From Pseudomonadota bacterium (GTDB lineage: Bacteria > Pseudomonadota > Gammaproteobacteria > Steroidobacterales > Steroidobacteraceae), in assembly GCA_023457495.1 (NCBI GenBank), contig JAEWLQ010000063.1, positions 1 to 64,000 on the forward strand: DNA of 64,000 nt, written 5' to 3'. Position 1 is the first letter of the stretch. Each line of letters begins with the position of its first letter. A program made the translations under genes and the position numbers. The notes under the pieces are model-generated. The model saw nothing but the letters and a program-made list of their open reading frames with translations. It was not told the DNA's origin and searched no databases. Of the stretch, positions 57,133 to 64,000 are shown piece by piece.

Positions 57133-59225
57133 AGCGGGCCTGGCTGGCCATCGTCGGACTCGCCGCGGCGTGGACCTGCGCGGCGCAGGCGCCCTCCGAA
57201 CGCATCGTCGAGGCCAAATCGCCGGGTGGTACGCTGGCCGTGAGCGTGCGCGTGAACGGAGAAGGGCGGCCGGAGTATGCGATCCGCCGCGAAGGCGCGC
57301 TCGTCGTCGACTGGTCGCGGCTCGGTTTCATTCTCGCCGATCAGCACAAACTCGAGCGCAACTTCGAAATCGCGCGGGAAGAGCGTGCTTCGCTCGACGA
57401 AACCTGGGAGCAACCCTGGGGCGAGCGCAGCCGCTCGCGCAATCACTACAACCAGCTGCGCCTGACGCTGCGCGAGACGAAGGGCGCGCGCCGCGAGCTC
57501 GGCGTCGTGTTCCGCCTGTTCGACGATGGCGTGGGATTCCGTTACGAATTTTCCGAGGCCCTGGGCCACGTGAACATCGTCGAGGAGCTGACCGAGTTCG
57601 CGATCGCGCAGCCCGGCACCGCGTGGTGGACTCCCGCCGGCGAGTGGAATCGCTACGAATATCTCTACAACCGTACGCCGATCGCGGAAGTGTCGCAGGC
57701 GCACACGCCGGTCACGCTGAAGCTCGCGAACGGGACGCACGTCGCGATCCACGAAGCGGCGCTGGTCGATTACGCAGGCATGTGGCTGCGCAGAGTCGAG
57801 GGTCAGCGGCTCAAGTCCGAGCTGTCGCCCTCGTCGAGCGGCCCCAAGGTGCGCCGGCAGGCGCCGTTCGCGACGCCGTGGCGCACGCTGCAGATTGCGA
57901 AGGATGCGCCTGGTCTCTATATGTCCGATCTCATCCTGAACCTCAACGAGCCCAACAAGCTCGGCGACGTCTCCTGGGTGAAGCCGTACAAATACGTCGG
58001 CATCTGGTGGGGCATGCACCTCGGAACGATGACCTGGGCATCGGGGCCGAAACATGGCGCCACGACCGCGCGCACCCGCCAGTACATCGACTTCGCGGCG
58101 AAGAACGGGTTTCGCGGTGTGCTCGTCGAGGGCTGGAACAAGGGCTGGGACAGCGACTGGTTCGCGACCGGCGACGACTTCAGCTTCACCGAGCCCTATC
58201 CGGATTTCGACATCGAGGCGCTCGCGGCCTATGCGAAGAAGAAGGGCGTGCGGCTGATCGGGCACCACGAGACTTCCGGCAACATCGCCAACTACGAACG
58301 ACAGCTCGGGCCCGCGCTCGATCTCTACCAGCGCCTGGGCATCGATTCCGTCAAGACGGGATATGTCGCCGATGCGGGCGGCGTGCAGGCGCTGGATGAG
58401 AACGGCAAGGTCCGCTTCGAATGGCACGACGGCCAAGTGCAGGCGCGACATCACCTGCGCGTCGTTACCGAGGCCGCGAAGCGCCACATCGCGGTGAACC
58501 CGCACGAACCCATCAAGGACACGGGCCTGCGTCGCACCTATCCGAACTGGGTGGCGCGCGAGGGCCAGCGCGGCATGGAGTACAACGCCTGGGGCAATCC
58601 GAAGAATCCGCCCGAGCATGAAGTGAACCTCGTGTTCACGCGCATGCTGGCGGGACCCATGGATTACACGCCGGGAATCCTGAGTCTGACCGGGGCCGAG
58701 GGCAGCCGCATTCCGACCACCGAAGCGCGGCAGCTCGCGTTGTACGTGACCCTCTACAGCCCGATCCAGATGGCGGCCGACCTGCCGGAGAACTATGCGA
58801 AGTATCCCAAGTCGTTCCAGTTCATCCGCGATGTGCCGGTCGACTGGAGCGATACGCGGGTGTTGAACGGCGAGGTAGGGGATTACGCGACGATCGCGCG
58901 CAAGGACCGCAGCAGCGAGGACTGGTACCTGGGGGCGATCACTGATGAGAACGCCAGGTCATTGCGGGTGAGTCTCGACTTCCTGGATGCGGGCCGTCCA
59001 TACACGGCGACTATCTACCAGGACGGCAAGGGCGCGGGTTACAACGCCGACGGACACGCCATCGACATCATGACGCGGCCCGTGTCGCGGTTCGACACGT
59101 TGACGTTGAACCTTGCGCCGGGCGGCGGCACGGCGATCGCGATCAAGGCGGCGACGGGCAAGAAGCCGGCGCCGCGCGCGGTGAAGCCCAAGCCGAAGCC
59201 GCAACCCGAGTTCGACGTGGAGTAG
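57129..59225 (+). CDS. GH97 family glycoside hydrolase, probably alpha-glucosidase
   Basis: The 698-residue SusB-like enzyme has a signal peptide (MKRAWLAIVGLAAAWTCAAQ). An N-terminal beta-sandwich domain (VFRLFDDGVGFRYEF) precedes the catalytic barrel (IWWGMHLGTMTWA, LVEGWNKGWDSDW, LIGHHETSGN, HIAVNPHEPIKDTGLRRTYP, EGQRGMEYNAW). A conserved Glu in the NPHEP stretch fits the inverting alpha-glucosidase group. The Lys/Pro-rich C-terminal tail is extra. It is coupled to the upstream GH13 gene and followed after 3 bases by a transporter, so liberated glucose or maltose is probably imported directly. Confidence 0.92.
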   Translation: MKRAWLAIVGLAAAWTCAAQAPSERIVEAKSPGGTLAVSVRVNGEGRPEYAIRREGALVVDWSRLGFILADQHKLERNFEIAREERASLDETWEQPWGERSRSRNHYNQLRLTLRETKGARRELGVVFRLFDDGVGFRYEFSEALGHVNIVEELTEFAIAQPGTAWWTPAGEWNRYEYLYNRTPIAEVSQAHTPVTLKLANGTHVAIHEAALVDYAGMWLRRVEGQRLKSELSPSSSGPKVRRQAPFATPWRTLQIAKDAPGLYMSDLILNLNEPNKLGDVSWVKPYKYVGIWWGMHLGTMTWASGPKHGATTARTRQYIDFAAKNGFRGVLVEGWNKGWDSDWFATGDDFSFTEPYPDFDIEALAAYAKKKGVRLIGHHETSGNIANYERQLGPALDLYQRLGIDSVKTGYVADAGGVQALDENGKVRFEWHDGQVQARHHLRVVTEAAKRHIAVNPHEPIKDTGLRRTYPNWVAREGQRGMEYNAWGNPKNPPEHEVNLVFTRMLAGPMDYTPGILSLTGAEGSRIPTTEARQLALYVTLYSPIQMAADLPENYAKYPKSFQFIRDVPVDWSDTRVLNGEVGDYATIARKDRSSEDWYLGAITDENARSLRVSLDFLDAGRPYTATIYQDGKGAGYNADGHAIDIMTRPVSRFDTLTLNLAPGGGTAIAIKAATGKKPAPRAVKPKPKPQPEFDVE

Positions 59226-59228
59226 TTC

Positions 59229-60728
59229 GTGGACACCGCCGCCACCGTTCGCGCCCGCCCGGAGCTCTCGTTTTGGCAGATCTGGAACATGTGTTTCGGA
59301 TTTCTCGGCATCCAGTTCGGCTTCGGGCTGCAGAACGCGAACGTGAGCCGCATCTTCCAGACGCTCGGCGCCGACATGGAGACGATCCCGATGTTGTGGG
59401 TGGCGGCGCCGCTCACCGGGCTGATCGTGCAACCGATCGTCGGGTATTACTCGGACCGGACCTGGAATCGGCTCGGCCGGCGGCGGCCATATTTTCTCGC
59501 GGGCGCGCTGCTGGCGTCCGCCGCGCTCCTGTTCATGCCGCGTAGCCCGACGCTCTGGGTCGCGGCGGGATTGCTCTGGGTGCTGGACGCGAGCATCAAC
59601 ATCGCGATGGAGCCGTTCCGCGCCTTCGTGGGCGATCAGCTTCCACAGCGCCAGCGGCCCGCGGGCTACGCGATGCAGACGTTCTTCATCGGCGTCGGCG
59701 CGGTGATCGCCAGCATGCTGCCGTGGCTGCTGTCGCATGCGGGCGTGAGCAACGTGGGCGACAGCGAGTCGGCGATTCCCGAATCGGTGCGGCTGTCGTT
59801 CGACATCGGGGCGGTGGTGCTCGTGGGCGCGATTCTGTGGACCGTGCTCGGCTCGCGCGAGTATCCGCCGACGGAATTGCACGCGTTCACCGATGCGACC
59901 CCCGCGTCGGCCGCCGTGGAGCCCGGCACTTCGGCACGCGCGCCGCTACGTGGTCTCGTGTGGCTGGGTGGCGGATTGCTCGCGGTATTCCTGGTGTGGC
60001 GCTTCGGGCTCGACAAGCAGCTCTATCTACTGGGGACTGGGTTCGCGGCGTGGGGCGGTGCGCTGCTCGTTCATGCGCGGACGCGTGGCCAGGGGCTGTT
60101 CGGCACGGTGATGGACGACATCCAGGGCATGCCCGCGACCATGCGCCAGCTCGTGCCCGTGCAGTTCTTCTCCTGGCTCGCGTTGTTCGCGATGTGGATC
60201 TATACGACCGCCGCGGTGACCCGTACGCACTTCGGCGCGACGGACACCACCGGCGCGGCGTACAACGACGGCGCGAACTGGGTTGGCGTGCTGTTCGGCG
60301 CCTACAACGGCTTCGCGGCGCTTGCGGCGATCGCAATTCCGATCATGGTGAAGCGATTGGGGTTGCAGGTCAGCCACCTCGTCAATCTGACCCTGGGCGC
60401 GTTCGGACTCGCGTCGTTCCTCTTCATCCGCGATCCGGACCTGCTGCTCCTATCGATGGTGGGAGTGGGCTTCGCGTGGGCGTCAATACTTTCCTTGCCG
60501 TACGCGTTGCTCGCGGGCAGCGTGCCGACGCGCAAGATGGGCACCTACATGGGCATCTTCAATTTTTTCATCGTCATCCCGCAGCTCGTGGCCGCGAGTG
60601 TGCTCGGCACGATCCTCACGAAGCTGCTGGGCGGCGAGCCGGTGCACGCGCTCGGCCTCGGCGCGGCGTGTTTCATGCTCGCGGGAATACTGGCGCTGCG
60701 GGTGAGGGGGTCAGACCCCATTTCCTAG
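59229..60728 (+). CDS. MFS sugar transporter, C-terminus formed by a repeat
   Basis: The 499-residue inner-membrane carrier has about 12 helices and resembles the SLC45/GPH-like proton-sugar symporters found beside maltose genes. Signature stretches are QIWNMCFGFLGIQFGFGLQN, PIVGYYSDRTWNRLGRRRPY and the second-half MVGVGFAWASILSLPYALLA. The start is GTG 59229, 3 bases after the GH97 stop. The last residues (GSDPIS) and the stop are encoded by the left arm of the 60707-60818 repeat. It likely imports maltose or glucose. Confidence 0.88.
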   Translation: MDTAATVRARPELSFWQIWNMCFGFLGIQFGFGLQNANVSRIFQTLGADMETIPMLWVAAPLTGLIVQPIVGYYSDRTWNRLGRRRPYFLAGALLASAALLFMPRSPTLWVAAGLLWVLDASINIAMEPFRAFVGDQLPQRQRPAGYAMQTFFIGVGAVIASMLPWLLSHAGVSNVGDSESAIPESVRLSFDIGAVVLVGAILWTVLGSREYPPTELHAFTDATPASAAVEPGTSARAPLRGLVWLGGGLLAVFLVWRFGLDKQLYLLGTGFAAWGGALLVHARTRGQGLFGTVMDDIQGMPATMRQLVPVQFFSWLALFAMWIYTTAAVTRTHFGATDTTGAAYNDGANWVGVLFGAYNGFAALAAIAIPIMVKRLGLQVSHLVNLTLGAFGLASFLFIRDPDLLLLSMVGVGFAWASILSLPYALLAGSVPTRKMGTYMGIFNFFIVIPQLVAASVLGTILTKLLGGEPVHALGLGAACFMLAGILALRVRGSDPIS

Positions 60729-60818
60729 AAAAAGGTGCCAGAGCCACATTTCCGGGAACCCACCGCCTGGTGCCACCTCTGCTCTGGCACCTTTTTCTAG
60801 GAAATGGGGTCTGACCCC
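60707..60818. repeat. 38-bp perfect inverted repeat between convergent genes
   Basis: The arms at 60707-60744 and 60781-60818 are exact reverse complements (starting GGGGTCAGACCCCATTTCC) around a 36-base spacer. The left arm holds the MFS stop codon; the LacI stop lies 9 bases beyond the right arm. The RNA would form a very strong hairpin in both directions and could serve as a bidirectional terminator. Confidence 0.9.
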
Positions 60819-60826
60819 TAGCCAGA

Positions 60827-61843
60827 CTATCCGGATTTCCGGACGATCAGCTTCGTCGGGATCACGCTGTTCGTGACCGGATCACCGCCGATCTGCCGCA
60901 GCAGTGACTCCACGAGCAATTCGCCGGCGCGTCGCGTGTCCTGCATGACGGTGGTGAGAGGGGGATTCGTGAGGCTCGCGGCCGGGATGTCGTCGAAGCC
61001 CGCCACCGCGACCTGGCGCGGCACATCGATGCGCGTCTCCTGCAGAGCTCGCAGCGCACCGATGGCGATCAGATCGCTGGCGGCGACGATCGCATCGAAC
61101 TCCGCGCCGCGAGCCTGCAGTTCGCGCACGGCATTGAAGCCCGCTTCCTCGAGATTGATCGCATCCGCCTGGAGCGAGGCGGGCGCCTTCACACGCGCCT
61201 CGGCGAGCGCACGCTCGTAGCCGCGGAATCGATCGAAGAACTCCGGATAGTGGCTCGTCGCGTTGCCGATGAACGCGATGCGCCGACGCCCCGTGCCAAT
61301 CAAGTGGCGCGTAACGTCGTAGCCGCCCTGCGCATTGTCGCTGCCGATGGAGATGCCGGGCTGACCCTCGAGCACCGGCCCCCAGCGCACGAAGTGCGTG
61401 CCCTGCGCGACGAGTTTCTCGAGCCTGGGCCGGTACTCCTCGAAGTCGCCATAACCGAGCAGGATGATCCCGTCAGCCTTGCGGCTGTCCTCGTAATCCT
61501 GTTGCCAGTCATTCGAAAGCTGCTGGAACGAGATGAGCAGGTCGTAGCCGCGGCGCGCGGAGGCGCGCGTCAGCGATCCGAGCATCGAGAGGAAGAACGG
61601 ATTGATCTGCGACTCATCGGGCGTCGGATCCTCGAACAGCAGCAGCGCGAGCGTGTTGGAGTGCTGCGAGCGCAGGTTCGACGCGTTCTTGTCGACACGG
61701 TAGTTGAGTTGCCGGGCTATCTCCTCGATGCGCTTGCGCGTCTCGAGGCTGACGACCGGCGAGCCGCGCAGGGCGCGGGACACCGTGGGCTGGCTGACGC
61801 CCGCGAGATAGGCGATGTCGAACGAAGTCGGTTTGTCGTGCAT
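60827..61843 (-). CDS. LacI-family transcriptional regulator of alpha-glucan genes
   Basis: The 338-residue protein has an N-terminal LacI helix-turn-helix and hinge (FDIAYLAGVSQPTVSRALRG, RKRIEEIARQLNYRVDKNAS). The periplasmic-binding-like sugar domain follows (ADGIILLGYGDFEEYRP, AVAGFDDIPAASLTNPPLTT). An alternative start five codons upstream (61858) is possible. Its position amid GH13, GH97 and MFS genes and the four ATACGTAT operators point to control by maltose-type sugars, as for MalI/MalR-like regulators. Confidence 0.92.
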   Translation of the reverse strand: MHDKPTSFDIAYLAGVSQPTVSRALRGSPVVSLETRKRIEEIARQLNYRVDKNASNLRSQHSNTLALLLFEDPTPDESQINPFFLSMLGSLTRASARRGYDLLISFQQLSNDWQQDYEDSRKADGIILLGYGDFEEYRPRLEKLVAQGTHFVRWGPVLEGQPGISIGSDNAQGGYDVTRHLIGTGRRRIAFIGNATSHYPEFFDRFRGYERALAEARVKAPASLQADAINLEEAGFNAVRELQARGAEFDAIVAASDLIAIGALRALQETRIDVPRQVAVAGFDDIPAASLTNPPLTTVMQDTRRAGELLVESLLRQIGGDPVTNSVIPTKLIVRKSG

Positions 61844-61955
61844 GCATCGCAGCGGCATTGCGGCCGCCGGCCCCCTGAATTGCAGGGCCGATCATGCCCG
61901 GGCCCGTGCGTCAAAAGCTACTGGGGAGGCGCTTCAGGGCCCGTGATCAACGAAA

Positions 61956-63620
61956 TCAACGCGCTGCGAGTTCGTAAAACGCAACGCCATGGCCGGGCAG
62001 CGTCAAGGTAGCGTTAGCAAGACTTCCCTCGGGCAGACCGTGGCCATGAAGGGGTCGGGCAACCTGCACGCCGGGCAGCGAGACACTGGCCGGCGAAGGG
62101 GAAAGATTGAACGCCACGAGAATCGCATCGTCTTGATCGAAACGGCGAAACGCGAGCACGGACTCCGTCGCGGCGAGGAACTCGATTTCGCCCTGGGTCA
62201 GCAGGCGATGTCCGCGACGCCAGTCGAGCAGTCGGCGGAAACCCTGTAGCGCCGATGTCGGATCCTGCTCCTGGTTCGCGACCGAGAGACCGAGATGCTG
62301 CGCGGGCACGGGCAGCCACGGCTCTCCCGAAGAAAAGCCGGCGCGCTCGCTCGAGTCCCAGGGGATTGGCGTGCGGCAGCCGTCGCGGCCCTTGAACGTC
62401 GGCCAGAACGCGATGCCGTAGGGATCGCGCAGTGCTTCGAAAGGCACGTCCGCTTCGCCGAGGCCGAGCTCCTCTCCCTGGAACACGCACACCGAGCCGC
62501 GCAGCGAGCACACCAGCGCCGTGAGCTGCGTGGCGAAGTGCGGCTGCGTCGGCCCGTGGCGTCCCCAGCGGCTAACCACCCGCTCGACGTCGTGGTTGGA
62601 GATGGTCCAGCAGGGCCAGCTCTCCGGCGCGCGCCGCATGAGGTTTTCGACTGTCGCGCGGATGTGCCGCGGCGAGCTGTCGTTGCTCAGCAGCTCGAAG
62701 CTGTAACCCATGTGAAGGCGCCCGGGCTGCGTGTACTCGGCGACCGTCGCCGTGGAATCGTCGGAGGAAATCTCGCCCAGCGCGACGGTTCCCGGAAACT
62801 CGTCGAGCAGATCGCGGATGCGTTCCAGGAACGGCAGCATCTCCGGCTGCGTGTTGTTGAACCGGTGCCATTGATGACCGTAGGGATTCTCGGCGTTGAA
62901 GCCGCGCGCGCGCCGCTCGTGCGGAGGCCGTGGCGGATTGTCGCGCAGCAACCGGTCGTGGAAGCAGAAGTTGATCGCATCCAGTCGCACACCGTCGACG
63001 CCGCGCTCGAGCCAGAAGCGCATGTTGTCGAGCGATGCCTGCGCGACGTCCGCGTTGTGGAAGTTCAGATCCGGCTGCCTGCTCAGAAAGTTGTGCAGGT
63101 AATACTGGCCACGCCGCGGCTCCCACGTCCACGCCACGCCGCCGAAGATCGACAGCCAGTTGTTCGGTGGCGTGCCATCCGCGCGCGCGTCCGCCCACAC
63201 GTACCAGTCGGCCATCGCATTCGTGCGGCTCTGGCGGCTCTCCTGGAACCACGCATGTTGATCCGAGGTGTGGCTCAGTACCTGGTCGATGATGACCCTG
63301 AGCCCGCGCCCATGGGCCTCGCTCACCAGCCGGTCGAAATCCTCGATCGTGCCGAACATCGGGTCGACCGCGCGGTAGTCGGCGATGTCGTAACCGAAAT
63401 CGGCCATCGGCGACTTGAAGAAGGGGGAGATCCAGATGGCGTCGACACCGAGCGATGCGACGTAATCGAGCTTGGACACGATGCCGGGCAGATCTCCGAT
63501 GCCGTCCGCGTTGGTGTCGAGGAAGCTGCGCGGGTAGATCTGGTAGATAGTCGCGCCGCGCCACCAGGCATCGGTGGGCGCCGTCGCGGGCGGGATGATC
63601 GGTCGGGCTGGAGTGCTCAT
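61956..63620 (-). CDS. GH13 alpha-glucosidase (oligo-glucosidase type)
   Basis: The 554-residue protein without a signal peptide is therefore cytoplasmic. It opens WWRGATIYQIYPRSFLDTNA with the GDLPGI motif of the GH13 alpha-glucosidase group. Catalytic regions are IIDQVLSHTSDQHAW, DGVRLDAINF (nucleophile Asp), VALGEISSDD (acid Glu) and TISNHDVERVVSRWG (Asp). It would split imported maltose or short maltodextrins to glucose. It lies 112 bases upstream of the lacI-type gene on the same strand. Two operator copies lie 50-80 bases before its start. Confidence 0.93.
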   Translation of the reverse strand: MSTPARPIIPPATAPTDAWWRGATIYQIYPRSFLDTNADGIGDLPGIVSKLDYVASLGVDAIWISPFFKSPMADFGYDIADYRAVDPMFGTIEDFDRLVSEAHGRGLRVIIDQVLSHTSDQHAWFQESRQSRTNAMADWYVWADARADGTPPNNWLSIFGGVAWTWEPRRGQYYLHNFLSRQPDLNFHNADVAQASLDNMRFWLERGVDGVRLDAINFCFHDRLLRDNPPRPPHERRARGFNAENPYGHQWHRFNNTQPEMLPFLERIRDLLDEFPGTVALGEISSDDSTATVAEYTQPGRLHMGYSFELLSNDSSPRHIRATVENLMRRAPESWPCWTISNHDVERVVSRWGRHGPTQPHFATQLTALVCSLRGSVCVFQGEELGLGEADVPFEALRDPYGIAFWPTFKGRDGCRTPIPWDSSERAGFSSGEPWLPVPAQHLGLSVANQEQDPTSALQGFRRLLDWRRGHRLLTQGEIEFLAATESVLAFRRFDQDDAILVAFNLSPSPASVSLPGVQVARPLHGHGLPEGSLANATLTLPGHGVAFYELAAR

Positions 63621-63670
63621 GAAATTCTTCTGCGCGAAAGCTTAGCGCAGCGTCATTCCGCGACGTCGGT

Positions 63671-63682
63671 GCATACGTATGC
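63671..63682. promoter_or_regulatory. LacI-type operator, first of a pair
   Basis: GCATACGTATGC, identical to the site at 55262-55273, lies 51 bases before the GH13 start at 63620. With the next site it forms a pair 17 bases apart centre to centre. Confidence 0.75.
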
Positions 63683-63687
63683 GGCCT

Positions 63688-63699
63688 GAATACGTATGC
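63688..63699. promoter_or_regulatory. LacI-type operator, second of a pair
   Basis: GAATACGTATGC differs from the palindrome by one base. The pair lies in the 314-base gap between the divergent GH13 gene (63620) and the gene starting at 63935; the rest of that gap holds a hairpin, a third operator and no ORF worth calling. Confidence 0.7.
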
Positions 63700-63766
63700 A
63701 GGCAGCTGTTGGAACCCGAGTCCCGGGCCTATGCTGCCCCCTAACGATTCGTCCGCACTTTCCTTC

Positions 63767-63805
63767 GGCCCCCCGACTGCCCCCTCGGTTGCGGGGCCTT
63801 TTTGT
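63767..63805 (+). terminator. GC hairpin with T tract inside divergent region
   Basis: GGCCCC (63767-63772) can pair with GGGGCC (63793-63798), followed by a run of five or more T. It faces the gene at 63935 and so could end a leader transcript or read-through, in effect an attenuator. The loop is long (about 20 bases). Confidence 0.5.
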
Positions 63806-63841
63806 TTCCGGGCCGTTCCTCCGGGAATGGGGGCTCCTCGT

Positions 63842-63853
63842 GAATACGTATGC
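63842..63853. promoter_or_regulatory. LacI-type operator before the gene at 63935
   Basis: GAATACGTATGC, identical to the 63688 site, lies 81 bases before the GTG at 63935. It places that gene in the same putative regulon as the GH13, GH97 and MFS genes. Confidence 0.7.
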
Positions 63854-63934
63854 AACACATTGCCAAGGAAGGCCCGCTGACAACATCCTTGTGCAAATCG
63901 GCTTGGGTCTATAACCAATAGTTAGGGGGAGCCA

Positions 63935-64000
63935 GTGAAGAACCGCAAGAACGGGAGTGAGCAGGTGAGGACCGGCCGGCGCCAGGCGCGCCGCGAGTTC
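63935..64000 (+). CDS. Partial gene at window end, possibly a TonB-dependent receptor
   Basis: A GTG preceded by AGGGGGAG opens a frame that runs to the window end (22 codons: MKNRKNGSEQVRTGRRQARR, then EF). The basic N-terminus looks like the beginning of a long signal peptide. In comparable maltose loci of Caulobacter and Xanthomonas a TonB-dependent receptor stands here, so that is the best guess, but nothing in the 22 residues proves it. Confidence 0.45.
   Translation, partial: MKNRKNGSEQVRTGRRQARREF

Noticed and set aside
56745..58619. 624-residue minus-strand frame over GH13/GH97
   Set aside because: It has no domain similarity and lies opposite two clearly functional glycoside hydrolase genes.

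Overview
The window looks like chromosome of a high-GC, TonB-receptor-rich gammaproteobacterium, plausibly of the Steroidobacter/Xanthomonadales type. The grounds are dense G/C-ending codons, two paralogous aromatic-type TonB receptors, an S-adenosylhomocysteine (SAH) riboswitch in front of ahcY, an FdsGBAD formate dehydrogenase, and short palindromic repeats of the 'GGGGTCTGACCCC / TTCCTAGGAA' kind. No 16S gene is present, so taxonomy is inference. I found no rRNA, tRNA, CRISPR array, prophage or transposase gene.

Layout. 1-1008 is a composite, nested inverted-repeat element without convincing genes. 1055-8801 holds an exported hydroxyacid dehydrogenase, a TonB receptor/4-hydroxybenzoate hydroxylase pair with a divergent LysR regulator, GNAT and XRE-cupin genes, and a secreted B3-type metallo-beta-lactamase-fold enzyme. 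8809-23800 is a lignin-aromatic catabolic island: ligC-ligB-ligA-pobA on the minus strand; a CoA ligase and a bifunctional enoyl-CoA hydratase/hydroxyacyl-CoA dehydrogenase with a MarR regulator; a second TonB receptor; then ligU-ligK-ligI-DUF1932-ligJ on the plus strand. Together these could take a hydroxycinnamate such as p-coumarate to 4-hydroxybenzoate, protocatechuate, and by 4,5-cleavage to pyruvate and oxaloacetate. Two nearly identical MarR-type operators (12356, 16598) tie the pieces together.

23845-30918 is mixed: an aldo/keto reductase, a fatty acid desaturase, a LysR regulator, a PQQ-repeat lipoprotein and a PQQ/cytochrome c dehydrogenase. 31641-44343 is a one-carbon island: MetF-like protein, adenosine/sugar kinase, metK, SAH riboswitch-ahcY, folD, fdhD-fdsGBAD and metF. 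It can recycle SAH and oxidise methyl/methylene-tetrahydrofolate and formate to CO2, a natural partner of aromatic O-demethylation, although no demethylase gene lies in the window. 44348-49718 holds small regulators, acetoacetyl-CoA synthetase, an outer-membrane barrel and a second aldo/keto reductase. 49927-52724 is xylB-xylA, followed by a strong terminator and a short-chain-dehydrogenase remnant. 53021-55050 is a TetR/amidohydrolase pair. 55333-64000 is an alpha-glucan (maltodextrin) island: GH13, GH97, MFS transporter, LacI regulator, a second GH13 and the start of another gene, with four copies of an ATACGTAT-centred operator.

Recurrent inverted repeats occur at 1-1008, 23756-23857, 34768-34883 and 60707-60818. 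Three of the four abut or enter gene ends, and one supplies the ribosome binding site and start codon of a gene.
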